64,000 nt of DNA from Solibacillus sp. FSL H8-0523 (GCF_038051985.1 NZ_CP150291.1:868001-932000); one strand, 5' to 3'. Shown: positions 37,758 to 47,293, numbered from the stretch's first letter. The notes: a model not told the origin generated them from the sequence alone. Translations and numbers: made by a program.

Positions 37758-38150
37758 TTGAATTTATTTGGTGGTACGATTAGTAAGCTAGAAAATGGAC
37801 TTTCATATGCTACGCTAAAAAATAAGACGATAACACAAAATATAGCGAATGTTGATACACCGAATTACAAAACAAAAGATGTAAGTTTCCAAGATGTTTT
37901 TAATGACGCAAAAAAATCTTCTATTTCAGCATATCGCACGGATGCCAAACATTACGATTTTTCAATTGAAATTGGTCATAGTGCTGTATATTCGAACGAA
38001 AATTTCCGCTCGAGACCGAACGGCAATGCCGTAAATATGGATGCAGAGCAAGCAAAATTAGCTGAAAATACAATTTACTATAACGCGTTGATTGAACGTT
38101 TAAATAGTAAATTCTCTACATTAAATACGGTAGTTAAGGGAGGTAGATAA
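37758..38150 (+). CDS. flgB: Flagellar basal-body rod protein FlgB
   Basis: Proximal rod subunit. The 130-residue chain has the rod-protein N-terminal motif NKTITQNIANVDTPNYKTKDVSF and a C-terminal helix for coiled-coil packing. The start is taken as TTG at 37758, because GAGGTGA (37746-37752) is 5 nt upstream and MNLFGGTISKLENGL matches the family N-terminus. The ATG at 37731 would add 9 residues and has a poor ribosome binding site. It is the first gene of the long fla/che operon; flgC follows after 2 nt. Confidence 0.93.
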   Translation: MNLFGGTISKLENGLSYATLKNKTITQNIANVDTPNYKTKDVSFQDVFNDAKKSSISAYRTDAKHYDFSIEIGHSAVYSNENFRSRPNGNAVNMDAEQAKLAENTIYYNALIERLNSKFSTLNTVVKGGR

Positions 38151-38152
38151 TT

Positions 38153-38617
38153 ATGTCGATTTTTCATAGTATGAATACAACTGCTTCAGCGTTAACGGCG
38201 CAGCGCCTTCGAATGGACGTTATTTCTTCTAATATTGCCAATGTAGACACGACTCGTGCAAAACAAGTAAATGGCGAATGGGAGCCTTATCGAAAGAAGT
38301 CGATTACATTAAAGGAAAATGAAGGCCAGTTTTCAAACTTCTTAAATATGGCAATGGGAAAAACCGTGAAGGCGGGCGTTGGTAATGGTGTAAAGGTGAC
38401 TTCTATTAAAGAAGATACAGAAACACCATTCAAATTAGCGTACGATCCGACACATCCAGATGCCAATGCAGACGGTTATGTACAAATGTCGAATGTTGAT
38501 TTACTAAAAGAAATGGTTGATTTAATTTCTTCGACACGTTCGTATGAAGCAAATATTACAGCGTTTAATGCAAATAAAAGCATGTTAACAAAAGCGCTTG
38601 AAATTGGGAAAGGGTGA
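38153..38617 (+). CDS. flgC: Flagellar basal-body rod protein FlgC
   Basis: Rod subunit next to FlgB. The 154-residue chain shows the N-terminal ASALTAQRLRMDVISSNIAN motif and the C-terminal DLLKEMVDLISSTRSYEANITAFN motif shared by rod and hook proteins. GGGAGGTAG is the ribosome binding site. It lies 2 nt after flgB and 7 nt before fliE. Confidence 0.97.
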   Translation: MSIFHSMNTTASALTAQRLRMDVISSNIANVDTTRAKQVNGEWEPYRKKSITLKENEGQFSNFLNMAMGKTVKAGVGNGVKVTSIKEDTETPFKLAYDPTHPDANADGYVQMSNVDLLKEMVDLISSTRSYEANITAFNANKSMLTKALEIGKG

Positions 38618-38624
38618 TTACTAA

Positions 38625-38933
38625 ATGGCCATTAATGCAATTTCATTTATGTCTCCTGCACAATCAGTGAATGAAGTGAAAAACGCTACTCAAGTAACAT
38701 CTGCAGATGCGCAACAACAGTTTGCCGATGCTTTGAAAGAAGCGATCGCTGGTGTTAACGAGCACCAAAAAACATCAGATATGATGACACAAAAATTAAT
38801 AAGTGGTGGAGATGTTGACTTATTTGAAGTAATGGTAGCTGCTCAAAAAGCAAGCGTTACTTTAAACACAACAATTGAAATTCGCAACAAAGCTGTGGAA
38901 GCTTATCAAGAAATTATGCGCATGAGTGTATAA
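38625..38933 (+). CDS. fliE: Flagellar hook-basal body complex protein FliE
   Basis: A small adaptor (102 residues) between the MS ring and the rod, exported early. The C-terminal GDVDLFEVMVAAQKASVTL and IEIRNKAVEAYQEIMRM stretch is diagnostic. It sits 7 nt after flgC and 58 nt before fliF, the largest gap among the early fla genes. Confidence 0.96.
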   Translation: MAINAISFMSPAQSVNEVKNATQVTSADAQQQFADALKEAIAGVNEHQKTSDMMTQKLISGGDVDLFEVMVAAQKASVTLNTTIEIRNKAVEAYQEIMRMSV

Positions 38934-38991
38934 TTATTTTGTTTGACGAATAATTAATTGTTGGGCATTCACTATAACCGGAGGATTCATA

Positions 38992-40584
38992 ATGAATGAA
39001 CGACTTACTAAAATTAAAAGCGACTCCACTAACTTTTGGCAGAGTCGAACGAAAAATCAAAAAGGCGCAATGATTGGCGCTGTTGTAGCGGTGATTGCAC
39101 TTGCTGCAGCTCTTACATATTTTTCAACGCGTACAACAATGGTTCAACTATTCCCAGAAATGTCTCAAGCAGAGGTAGGGAGTATAACGGAAGTACTTAC
39201 CGCACAAGGGGTTAAGTATGAAATAACAAATGCAGGAACAACGATTTTAGTTCCTGAAAATCAAGTACAAGATTTACAAGTGTCACTTGCGTCTCAGGGT
39301 TATCCAGATTCAGGTGAAATAGGTACGTCATTTTTCGCAACAAACGCTGGTTTTGGTATGACAGATAATGAATTTAATGTTATTAAAAAAGCAGCAATCG
39401 AAACAGACTTAGCGAACCTTTTACGGAAATTTGACGGTGTAAAAGATGCTAAGGCCATTATTACATTGCCAAATGAAGGTGTTTTCTTAAAGGATGCACA
39501 GGGTGAATCAACCGCAGCAATCGTTTTAACGACAGCGCCTGGTCACAAGTTCTCAGACGAACAAATTAAAGGGTTATTTAATTTAGTTTCAATGAGTATT
39601 CCAAATTTAACAAAAGATAACATCCAAATTTCGAACCAACTTGGGGATTATTACGACTTAGATTCTGCTCAGAATGGTAGTAATAGTACGAATACCGTAG
39701 AAGGTCAAATGGGCGTTAAGAAAACAATCGAACGAGACTTACAACGTCAAGTACAACAAATGTTAGGTACATTAATTGGTCAAGATAAAGTCGTTGTAAA
39801 CGTATCGGCTGATATTGATTTCAAGAAAGAAAATCGTGAAGAAAATCTAGTAAAGCCTGTTGACGAAGAAAATATGACAGGAATTGAAATTAGTGCACAG
39901 CGTATTACAGAAAGCTATTCAGGTGGTACGCCAGCAGATGGTTCTCCAGAAGCTGAAAACGTAACAGATAACTTTGTTGATTACGTAGAAGGTACAACAA
40001 CAGGTAACGGTGATTATGAACGTGTAGAAGAAACAATTAACAACGATGTCAACCGTATCCGTCGTGAAATTCAAGAGAGTCCGTACAAAATCCAAAATTT
40101 AGGTATTCAAGTAATGGTAGAGCCTCCGAATGCAGACGAGGAGTTAGATGCAAGTATTCGTACGGATATCGAGCAAATCTTATCGACGATTGTACGTACT
40201 TCAATCGATCAAGAAACTGCAGGTATGTTAACGGATGAGGAAATTGCAAACAGAATCGTTGTTTCAATTCAACAATTCCACGGCAACGACACTGAAGATG
40301 GTGCACCAGAATCAATTATCCCTTGGTGGGTATGGGTGATTGGCGGTATCTTACTTGTAGCTATCGTATTATTAGTTCTTTATGTCCTACGAGCTCGTAA
40401 ACGTAAGCAAGAAGAGGAAGAACTAGAAATTATTGAACAACAACAGCAATTAATTGATGTTGATGATATTTCAGAAGAAAAAGAAACTGAAGCGACTGTA
40501 CGCCGTAAGCAATTGGAAAAAATGGCAAAAGAAAAGCCAGAAGATTTTGCGAAACTATTGCGTAGTTGGATTGCTGAAGACTAA
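38992..40584 (+). CDS. fliF: Flagellar MS-ring protein FliF
   Basis: Forms the membrane MS ring on which the motor is built. The 530-residue chain has one membrane segment near the N-terminus (about residues 27-47) and one near 445-467 (WWVWVIGGILLVAIVLLVLY). A periplasmic-type ring-building region lies between them. The acidic C-terminal tail (EKPEDFAKLLRSWIAED) is the FliG-binding site. ACCGGAGGA is the ribosome binding site. Confidence 0.97.
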   Translation: MNERLTKIKSDSTNFWQSRTKNQKGAMIGAVVAVIALAAALTYFSTRTTMVQLFPEMSQAEVGSITEVLTAQGVKYEITNAGTTILVPENQVQDLQVSLASQGYPDSGEIGTSFFATNAGFGMTDNEFNVIKKAAIETDLANLLRKFDGVKDAKAIITLPNEGVFLKDAQGESTAAIVLTTAPGHKFSDEQIKGLFNLVSMSIPNLTKDNIQISNQLGDYYDLDSAQNGSNSTNTVEGQMGVKKTIERDLQRQVQQMLGTLIGQDKVVVNVSADIDFKKENREENLVKPVDEENMTGIEISAQRITESYSGGTPADGSPEAENVTDNFVDYVEGTTTGNGDYERVEETINNDVNRIRREIQESPYKIQNLGIQVMVEPPNADEELDASIRTDIEQILSTIVRTSIDQETAGMLTDEEIANRIVVSIQQFHGNDTEDGAPESIIPWWVWVIGGILLVAIVLLVLYVLRARKRKQEEEELEIIEQQQQLIDVDDISEEKETEATVRRKQLEKMAKEKPEDFAKLLRSWIAED

Positions 40585-40599
40585 TAGGAGGTTCAGCTC

Positions 40600-41613
40600 T
40601 TGTCCAAGAAAGATAAAGATTTATCAGGAAAGCAAAAGGCCGCTTTACTGCTGATTTCTCTAGGGCCAGAAGTTTCGGCTTCTGTTTATAAGCATTTAAG
40701 TGAAGAAGAAATTGAACGTTTAACACTTGAGATTTCAAGTGTTAAAAAGGTTGACTCGGTGGTGAAAGATGAAATTATCGAAGAGTTTCACCAAATCGCA
40801 TTAGCGCAAGATTATATTACGCAGGGCGGGATTGGCTATGCGAAAACAGTACTTGAAAAAGCATTAGGTGCTGAACAAGCACAAGCTATCTTAAACCGTT
40901 TAACATCTTCTTTACAGGTGCGTCCATTTGATTTTGCGCGTAAAGCAGATCCATCTCAAATTTTTAACTTTATTCAAAATGAGCACCCGCAAACAATTGC
41001 CCTGATTCTATCGTATTTAGATCCAGGTCAAGCAGGGGTGATTTTATCTTCATTACCACAGGAAGTACAAGCAGACATTGCAAAACGTATTGCAATTATG
41101 GAATCAACATCACCAGAGGTTATTAGTGAAATCGAATCTGTATTAGAACGTAAACTTTCTTCTACAGTTACGCAAGATTACACTGAAACAGGTGGCGTAG
41201 ATGCAGTGGTAGAAGTATTAAATGGTGTAGACCGCCAAACAGAAAAAACAATTCTCGATGCACTCGAAATCCAAGATCCAGAGCTTGCAGAGGAAATCAA
41301 AAAGCGTATGTTCGTATTCGAAGATATCGTTACATTGGACAACCGTTCGATTCAACGCGTTATTCGCGATTGCGAAAACGAAGACTTATTACTATCAATG
41401 AAGGTTTCTTCAGACGAAGTAAAAGATATTATTTTCCGCAATATGTCACAGCGTATGGCTGAAACATTCCGTGAAGAAATGGAAATTATGGGGCCAGTTC
41501 GTTTACGTGATGTTGAGGAAGCACAATCTCGCATCGTAGCGGTTATTCGCCGATTAGAGGACGCAGGTGAAATTATCATTGCACGTGGTGGAGGAGATGA
41601 CGTCATTGTCTAG
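40600..41613 (+). CDS. fliG: Flagellar motor switch protein FliG
   Basis: Rotor protein that contacts the stator and transmits torque. The 337-residue chain has the EHPQTIALILSYLDP motif in the middle domain and, in the C-terminal domain, the charged helix FEDIVTLDNRSIQRVIRD expected for stator contact. The start codon is TTG at 40600 with TAGGAGG 8 nt upstream; the encoded MSKKDKDLSGKQKAALLL is the normal N-terminus. Its end overlaps the fliH start. Confidence 0.97.
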   Translation: MSKKDKDLSGKQKAALLLISLGPEVSASVYKHLSEEEIERLTLEISSVKKVDSVVKDEIIEEFHQIALAQDYITQGGIGYAKTVLEKALGAEQAQAILNRLTSSLQVRPFDFARKADPSQIFNFIQNEHPQTIALILSYLDPGQAGVILSSLPQEVQADIAKRIAIMESTSPEVISEIESVLERKLSSTVTQDYTETGGVDAVVEVLNGVDRQTEKTILDALEIQDPELAEEIKKRMFVFEDIVTLDNRSIQRVIRDCENEDLLLSMKVSSDEVKDIIFRNMSQRMAETFREEMEIMGPVRLRDVEEAQSRIVAVIRRLEDAGEIIIARGGGDDVIV

Positions 41614-42403
41614 AATCATCCGTTCAATGAATGCACAACCAGCTGAAGAAGCGCCAGTTGTTGAAATTAAACTTCAAAGTTTCTTCGAGCCGATTCATTT
41701 TGCTGAGCCGGAACAAGAAAACATAGACGATACGCCAACATTAACGTTAGAAGACATTCAACAAGAGCGCCAAATGTTGCTTGAGCAAGCAAAGCTAGAA
41801 ATTGAAGCACAAAAGAAACAGTTTGAACAGTTTCGTGATGAGCAATTAGCTGCGATTGAAGCATTAAAGCAAACATGGGAAGAAGAAAAAATCCAATTGC
41901 AGCAAGAGGCCTATGATGCAGGTTTTGCGCAAGGCTATGAAGATGGCGTGCAAAAAATAAATGCAGATATGCAAGGTGCTTTGACGGTTGCAAATGACAC
42001 AATGAATGATGCAAAGGTAAACGCTGCTGCATATATTGAATCTCAAGAACCGGTTTTATTAGAGCTTGCGCTTACTTCAGCAGAACGCATTTTAAATACA
42101 AAGTTAGCACGCGACGATGAGGCTTTTGTTTCAATAATTGAACGCGCACTAAAAGAAGCACGCGAAATGAAAGAAATTAAAGTGTATGTTTCGCCAAAGT
42201 ATCATAAAGTCGTAACGGAACGCCGAGCAGAATTAGCTGAAATGTTCCCACCAAATATTCAGTTCTTAATCTTCGTCAATGAAGACTTACAAGACACCGA
42301 AAGCTATATCGAAACCAATCATGGTCGAATTGTCGTATCAGTAGATGAGCAATTGAAAGAACTACGTCGACAATTATATGAATTAATTGAAAGTAAGGAA
42401 TGA
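41597..42403 (+). CDS. fliH: Flagellar assembly protein FliH
   Basis: Stator-like regulator of the FliI export ATPase. The 268-residue chain is acidic and Gln/Glu-rich, with a coiled coil (about 45-110), a YDAGFAQGYEDGVQ segment and a C-terminal FliH/V-ATPase-E-like domain. The start is uncertain. The ATG at 41597 is only 2 nt from GGAGG (41590-41594), whereas the in-frame TTG at 41606 (MSRIIRS) is 11 nt away. The gene overlaps fliG by about 17 nt. Confidence 0.88.
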   Translation: MTSLSRIIRSMNAQPAEEAPVVEIKLQSFFEPIHFAEPEQENIDDTPTLTLEDIQQERQMLLEQAKLEIEAQKKQFEQFRDEQLAAIEALKQTWEEEKIQLQQEAYDAGFAQGYEDGVQKINADMQGALTVANDTMNDAKVNAAAYIESQEPVLLELALTSAERILNTKLARDDEAFVSIIERALKEAREMKEIKVYVSPKYHKVVTERRAELAEMFPPNIQFLIFVNEDLQDTESYIETNHGRIVVSVDEQLKELRRQLYELIESKE

Positions 42404-42408
42404 TACGG

Positions 42409-43734
42409 ATGAAAACGGCTCAATTAGTTGAACAAATTCCTAATCTTAATACATTTAAAAAGTATGGAAGAGTGACGAGGGTTGTCGGTTTGATGATTGA
42501 GTCTCAAGGTCCGGAAAGTTCAATCGGGGATGTTTGTAAGATTCATATACAAACATCCAAAAATGGTCCTCAAGTTATGTTAGCTGAAGTAGTAGGGTTT
42601 AAGGATGAAATCGTCATTCTTATGCCTTACTCGTCGCTAAAAGAAATTTCAATTGGCTGTCTTGTAGAAGGGACAGGCACACCACTTGAAGTGAAGGTAG
42701 GACCAGAATTAATCGGTCAAGTATTAGACGCGATGGGGAACCCATTTGATGGGCAATCTTTACCAAAAGGTTTAATATCTGTTCAAACGGAAAAAGAACC
42801 ACCAAACCCATTACATCGCCCACCTATAGATGAACAATTAGAAGTAGGTGTAAAAGCGATTGACGGGATGTTAACAGTAGGTAGTGGACAGCGTGTAGGT
42901 ATTTTCGCTGGTTCGGGTGTAGGTAAGAGTACATTGCTTGGCATGATTGCGCGTAACACGAAAGCGGATATTAACGTCATCGCACTTGTAGGAGAGCGTG
43001 GACGTGAGGTACGTGAGTTTATTGAACGTGACTTAGGTCCAGAGGGGTTAAGTCGCTCGGTTGTCGTTGCCGCAACAAGTGACCAACCAGCTTTAATGCG
43101 TATTAAAGCGGCATTTACTGCTACAGCAATTGCTGAATATTTCCGCGATCAAGGTAAGAATGTCATGCTGATGATGGACTCAGTAACACGTGTTGCAATG
43201 GCACAGCGTGAAGTAGGGCTAGCAGTTGGTGAACCACCAGCAACGCGAGGTTATACGCCTTCTGTATTCGCAATTTTACCATCATTACTAGAACGTTCAG
43301 GGACGAATATTCATGGGACGATTACAGCATTCTACACCGTGCTCGTTGACGGGGATGATATGAATGAACCAATCGCCGATGCCGTTCGAGGGATTTTGGA
43401 TGGTCATATTGTACTTGATCGAAATTTAGCCAATAAAGGGCAGTACCCGGCCATTAACGTGTTAAAGAGTGTCAGCCGTTTAATGAACCATATTGCTGAA
43501 CCAGAGCATGTAAAAGCAGCAAGTCGCTTACGTGAGCTGTATTATACATACTCAAAGTCAGAGGATTTAATTAATATCGGTGCGTATAAACGTGGAACTT
43601 CAAAGGAAATCGATGAAGCGATTCAATATGAGCCATTAATTACCCAATTTTTAAAGCAAGGATTCAAAGATAAGGTATCCATTGAGCAAACGGTTCAAGA
43701 GATTCTTACACTATCGAATGGTGGTGCGAGGTAA
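42409..43734 (+). CDS. fliI: Flagellum-specific ATP synthase FliI
   Basis: Hexameric ATPase that energises delivery of substrates to the flagellar type III export gate. The 441-residue chain is F1-beta-like, with Walker A GIFAGSGVGKST near residue 166, GERGREVREF, and Walker B VMLMMDSVTR. AAGGA (42395-42399) touches the ATG at 42400 but lies 9 nt before the ATG at 42409, which is preferred (MKTAQLVEQIP). The fliJ start overlaps its stop (TAATG). Confidence 0.96.
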   Translation: MKTAQLVEQIPNLNTFKKYGRVTRVVGLMIESQGPESSIGDVCKIHIQTSKNGPQVMLAEVVGFKDEIVILMPYSSLKEISIGCLVEGTGTPLEVKVGPELIGQVLDAMGNPFDGQSLPKGLISVQTEKEPPNPLHRPPIDEQLEVGVKAIDGMLTVGSGQRVGIFAGSGVGKSTLLGMIARNTKADINVIALVGERGREVREFIERDLGPEGLSRSVVVAATSDQPALMRIKAAFTATAIAEYFRDQGKNVMLMMDSVTRVAMAQREVGLAVGEPPATRGYTPSVFAILPSLLERSGTNIHGTITAFYTVLVDGDDMNEPIADAVRGILDGHIVLDRNLANKGQYPAINVLKSVSRLMNHIAEPEHVKAASRLRELYYTYSKSEDLINIGAYKRGTSKEIDEAIQYEPLITQFLKQGFKDKVSIEQTVQEILTLSNGGAR

Positions 43735-44183
43735 TGTCGAAATACACGTATCGCTTTGAAAAAATTCTAGTCGTGAAAGACCAAGAAAAAACAGAATCAG
43801 AGCTTGCGTTTAAAGAGTCTGTTCAGGTGTTCGAGGAAATTGCGACAAAGCTTTATGACTTATTAAGGAAAAAAGAAGACTTAATCGCCTATCAGCAAGA
43901 GCGATTAAAAGTTGGCTCTTCCATTGATGAAATTAACCATTACTCGAAGTTTATCGACAGTATGGAAAAGACAATTGAAGATGTGCAACAAAAGGTAGTA
44001 CAAGCCCGTGCTAAAATGAATTGGCACGAACAAAAATTATTAGAAAAAAACTTGGAAGTACGTAAATATGAAAAAATGCGCGAAAATGACTTCGAACAAT
44101 TTAAAGAAGAGCAGTTACGCGTAGAGGCAATTCTTTTAGATGAGCTTTCAACCATTGCGTATTACAAGAAGGAAATCAGGTGA
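43734..44183 (+). CDS. fliJ: Flagellar export chaperone FliJ
   Basis: A 149-residue, almost wholly coiled-coil protein (residues about 15-140, heptad-rich and highly charged) that acts as the central stalk of the FliI ATPase ring. The opening YTYRFEKILVVKDQEK is typical of Bacillus FliJ. It overlaps the fliI stop by one base. ylxF begins 4 nt after its stop. Confidence 0.93.
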   Translation: MSKYTYRFEKILVVKDQEKTESELAFKESVQVFEEIATKLYDLLRKKEDLIAYQQERLKVGSSIDEINHYSKFIDSMEKTIEDVQQKVVQARAKMNWHEQKLLEKNLEVRKYEKMRENDFEQFKEEQLRVEAILLDELSTIAYYKKEIR

Positions 44184-44187
44184 TTTC

Positions 44188-44808
44188 GTGGCAAAAAAAA
44201 TAAAAGAAAATATTGAGCTTCAAAACGAGGGAACGGTAGTGGAAGAAAAATCACCCGGGTTTTTCAAAAAGTTTTTTTACTTGTTTTTAATTCCGTTAAT
44301 GTTCATTGTCGCTATTGCACTCATTTTAGCAACGGTGACAGAGTATAACGTATTTAAAATGGCCAATAATGCGATTGAAAAAATTCCATTTGTCGGATCT
44401 TCAGATGATGAGAAGATAGTCGTTGAAAATAGCTCGTTAAACGAAAAAAAAGTGGTTGAATTACAAGCTGAAGTTCAAGAAAAAGAATTACAGATTACAG
44501 AACTTCAATCAAAAATTGATTCCTCAGCTATTGAAAAAGAGGAGCTTCTAACAGAACAAGAGCGCTTATTATTCGAAATTGAAAAATTAAAGCGCAATCA
44601 AGAAGAAACGCAAAAAGAATTCAATGAAATTTTATCGACATTTGAAAAAATGTCTGCAAAAACAGCAGCACCAATATTAGTACAAATGAGTGATACAGAG
44701 TCTTTACGTATTATGTCTAATATGAAGCCAGATACACTTTCAGCAATTTTTACGAAAATGTCACCGGTAGATGCAGCCAGATATACGGAGCTTCTATCTC
44801 AACAGTAA
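44188..44808 (+). CDS. ylxF: MotE/YlxF-like flagellar membrane protein with MgtE N-terminal-like tail
   Basis: A 206-residue protein with one membrane segment (about 29-51, YLFLIPLMFIVAIALILATV), a long coiled coil (about 85-150) and a C-terminal region resembling the MgtE intracellular N domain (ILVQMSDTESLRIMSNMKPD, then TKMSPVDAARYTELL). Position and architecture match B. subtilis YlxF. The start is GTG at 44188, with AGGTGA upstream. An in-frame TTG at 44140 lies inside fliJ. Its motility role is not settled. Confidence 0.88.
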   Translation: MAKKIKENIELQNEGTVVEEKSPGFFKKFFYLFLIPLMFIVAIALILATVTEYNVFKMANNAIEKIPFVGSSDDEKIVVENSSLNEKKVVELQAEVQEKELQITELQSKIDSSAIEKEELLTEQERLLFEIEKLKRNQEETQKEFNEILSTFEKMSAKTAAPILVQMSDTESLRIMSNMKPDTLSAIFTKMSPVDAARYTELLSQQ

Positions 44809-44829
44809 ATTTGAAAGGGGGTGGAAAGA

Positions 44830-46071
44830 ATGAATATCGCAATGTTACAAGCAATGAGCGCTACTAAAATGCCGCAACAAAAAAACACAGTTGAAACAAA
44901 TTCACCAGATACTAATGCATTTGGTAGCGTGTTTCAATCGATTATGTCTAATTCGAGCCAGTCGACAAGTGAAACGACTAAAACGGAAGCAGCGACATTA
45001 GCTGAAGAGGTAAGTACAACATTAGCTACCGATTCACTAGAAGCTCTGTTAGAAGAGCTGGGCGTTGAAATGGATGAAGCGGGATTATTCGTGTTTGTCG
45101 GTGAAGAGCAAATGCCTGTTGCCGTCGATGAAATGCTAACACTAGAAAACCTAACGCAATTGTTAGGAATGACGGAAGAGCAATTGACACAAATTGTGCA
45201 GCAACTTCTTGGCGAAGAAACTCAGTTTGAAATGACGGATGTCTGGTCAATGATTGAGCAAGCACCTGCGATTTTGAGTGAAGTAATGGCTGCGATTCAA
45301 GGTACACAGCAGTCAAATGTGCAACCAAAAGAGCTACAGCAACTTGTTCAAATACTAAAATTAGCACAGCTTGTTGGAAATAAGGTTGACACAGTGTATC
45401 AACAAGAAGTCCAATTATCGCAATTAAAAGATGCACTACAGCTATTAGCCAATCAAGCACAGCAAGCCGTTCAAACACAAAATAACCAACAAGCATCAAA
45501 GTTAACGTTTGAGCAAATTGTACAACAAGTAACGCAAACGACGGTAAAAACAGATACAGAAACACAGCCAACTGTAGGCTTACAGCAGCAACAAGGAACG
45601 CAAACAAAAACAGTAACGATTACGCTACCAGCAGAAAAACCAGCACAATCTGAAGCGCTTGTAAAAGAAATTCAAAATTTAATAGCTCGTGGACAATTAT
45701 CAGGTCAACAAGGAAATATGAAGTTATTTCTGAAATTATTCCCTGAAAATTTAGGGCAAATTCGTATTGAATTAGTACAAAAAGATGGTGTATTAACGGC
45801 GAGATTACTAGCGACGACAGCGGTTGGTAAAGAGTTATTAGAAAACAACTTAAACCAATTAAAAGCTGGATTTGTTGCTCAAAACATTCAAATGGATCGT
45901 ATTGATGTATCGCAATCTTTACAAGATACAGACCGTAACGCACGTGACCAAAGCTTCTTCAATAACTTCTTCGGGCGTCAGCAAGAAGATGAGGTAGAAA
46001 AAGAAGAGGAAAACGACGACGAATCCATTTCCTTTAAAGATTTATTAATGGAGAGTGAGGAGGTAGAGTAA
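44830..46071 (+). CDS. fliK: Flagellar hook-length control protein FliK
   Basis: Secreted molecular ruler that triggers the switch from hook to filament export through FlhB. The 413-residue chain has a low-complexity Gln/Thr/Glu-rich N-terminal part. The C-terminal Flg_hook domain (about 270-370) contains LKLFPENLGQIRIELVQKDG and GFVAQNIQMDRIDV. The start is ATG 44830, preceded by AAAGGGGGTGG; the in-frame GTG at 44821 lies in that site. flgD starts at the base after its stop. Confidence 0.93.
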   Translation: MNIAMLQAMSATKMPQQKNTVETNSPDTNAFGSVFQSIMSNSSQSTSETTKTEAATLAEEVSTTLATDSLEALLEELGVEMDEAGLFVFVGEEQMPVAVDEMLTLENLTQLLGMTEEQLTQIVQQLLGEETQFEMTDVWSMIEQAPAILSEVMAAIQGTQQSNVQPKELQQLVQILKLAQLVGNKVDTVYQQEVQLSQLKDALQLLANQAQQAVQTQNNQQASKLTFEQIVQQVTQTTVKTDTETQPTVGLQQQQGTQTKTVTITLPAEKPAQSEALVKEIQNLIARGQLSGQQGNMKLFLKLFPENLGQIRIELVQKDGVLTARLLATTAVGKELLENNLNQLKAGFVAQNIQMDRIDVSQSLQDTDRNARDQSFFNNFFGRQQEDEVEKEEENDDESISFKDLLMESEEVE

Positions 46072-46812
46072 ATGGCTGGGATTTCAAATGATTATTATTT
46101 ACAAACGGCAAATCCAAACTTCAAAGTTACGGATAAACAAGACAACGGCGCACTTGGTAAAGATGCATTTTTACAAATTCTCATTACGCAATTACAAAAC
46201 CAAGATCCAACAAGCCCCATGGATGATAAAGAATTTATCGCACAGATGGCGCAATTCTCTTCTTTAGAACAAATGCAAAATATGACAAAAGCGATGGAAA
46301 ATTTATTAGCCTCACAAGAGCAATCTCAGTTAATGAATTACTCGACATTTGTTGGTAAGGAAGTTAAGTGGCATGAGCTAACAGATAAACTTGATAAAGA
46401 TGGCAAGCCACTTTATAACGAAGGTACAGGCGCAATAGCGGAGCTGAAGTTTGTAGAAGGTGAAGCAGTATTCGTATTAGATAGCGGTAAGGAAATCGCA
46501 CCAGGTAATATTTCATCTATCTTGGGTGGTAATCCGACGGCATCAACGACACCTGCTATCCCGTCTAATCCATTGGTACAGGCAAGTGAAATGCTTGGCA
46601 AGATGGTTAGCTATACATCTGCAGAAACAAGCCAATTAGTCCAAGCAATGATTGAATCAATTGTGAATAAAAAAGATGGTACAATCGAGTACGTTTTAAA
46701 CGATGCTACTAACACTCGTTTAACAAAAGATCAGTTCACGCTTGTAGAAAATCCAACTGAAACGAAGGACGATGAAGAGCAAGCAGCTGAGTCAGAAACC
46801 GTTACGGAGTAA
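46072..46812 (+). CDS. flgD: Flagellar hook assembly protein FlgD, long form with two similar C-terminal modules
   Basis: Hook-capping scaffold. The N-terminal FlgD core (GKDAFLQILITQLQNQDPTSP, residues 29-49, then FIAQMAQFSSLEQM) is clear. At 246 residues it is much longer than B. subtilis FlgD, about 140. The extra part holds two similar segments, 95-150 (GKEVKW ... VFVLDSGKEI) and 176-225 (GKMVSY ... IEYVLNDATN), which look like a duplicated beta module. An acidic tail follows. AGGAGGTAGAG is the ribosome binding site. The next gene is 12 nt downstream. Confidence 0.93.
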   Translation: MAGISNDYYLQTANPNFKVTDKQDNGALGKDAFLQILITQLQNQDPTSPMDDKEFIAQMAQFSSLEQMQNMTKAMENLLASQEQSQLMNYSTFVGKEVKWHELTDKLDKDGKPLYNEGTGAIAELKFVEGEAVFVLDSGKEIAPGNISSILGGNPTASTTPAIPSNPLVQASEMLGKMVSYTSAETSQLVQAMIESIVNKKDGTIEYVLNDATNTRLTKDQFTLVENPTETKDDEEQAAESETVTE

Positions 46813-46824
46813 GAGGTGATTTTG

Positions 46825-47196
46825 ATGAATCGAGTGACTATTCAACACATACCGTATCATCCACCTATTCAACCAACTGTTAAATCTGTAGGGCAAGCTT
46901 CTAAGCAATCATTTATTGATCACTTAAAGCAAGCGTCAGAACAGCACTTAAAAATCAGTAAGCATGCGTCAGAACGTCTGACAGAGCGTAATATTTCGAT
47001 TTCAGAAGGCGAATGGCAGCAAATTACTGAAAAAGTTTTTGAAGCAAAAGATAAAGGTGTAAATCAACCACTTGTGCTACTTGACCAAGCCGCATTAGTT
47101 GTTAGCGCAAAAAATGCAACGGTTATTACAGCACTCGACCGAGCAGAAGCAAAGCAGCAGCTATTCACTAATATTGATGGCACCATTGTTATATAG
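46825..47196 (+). CDS. Flagellar operon protein of the TIGR02530/Flg_new family
   Basis: A 123-residue protein of a family found only in flagellar operons of Firmicutes and some other bacteria. The core is KISKHASERLTERNIS, a middle segment WQQITEKVFEAKDKG, and the C-terminal NATVITALDRAEAKQ with FTNIDGTIVI. AGAGGTG (46812-46818) supports the ATG at 46825; the GTG at 46816 lies within that site. It sits between flgD and the hook gene, so a role in hook assembly is plausible but not demonstrated. Confidence 0.85.
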   Translation: MNRVTIQHIPYHPPIQPTVKSVGQASKQSFIDHLKQASEQHLKISKHASERLTERNISISEGEWQQITEKVFEAKDKGVNQPLVLLDQAALVVSAKNATVITALDRAEAKQQLFTNIDGTIVI

Positions 47197-47293
47197 GCTG
47201 GACCTTCAGAAGTAAGGAAGCCTTAGGTTGTTGACTGATAGAGACAACTAAATTATATGCACATTTTGAAAAATGAAGGGAGAACGGCATACT

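Noticed and set aside
45026-45607. A 193-codon frame on the minus strand over fliK
   Set aside because: It is the antisense shadow of Gln/Glu-rich codons, giving a Leu/Val-rich translation. There is no ribosome binding site and it runs against the operon.
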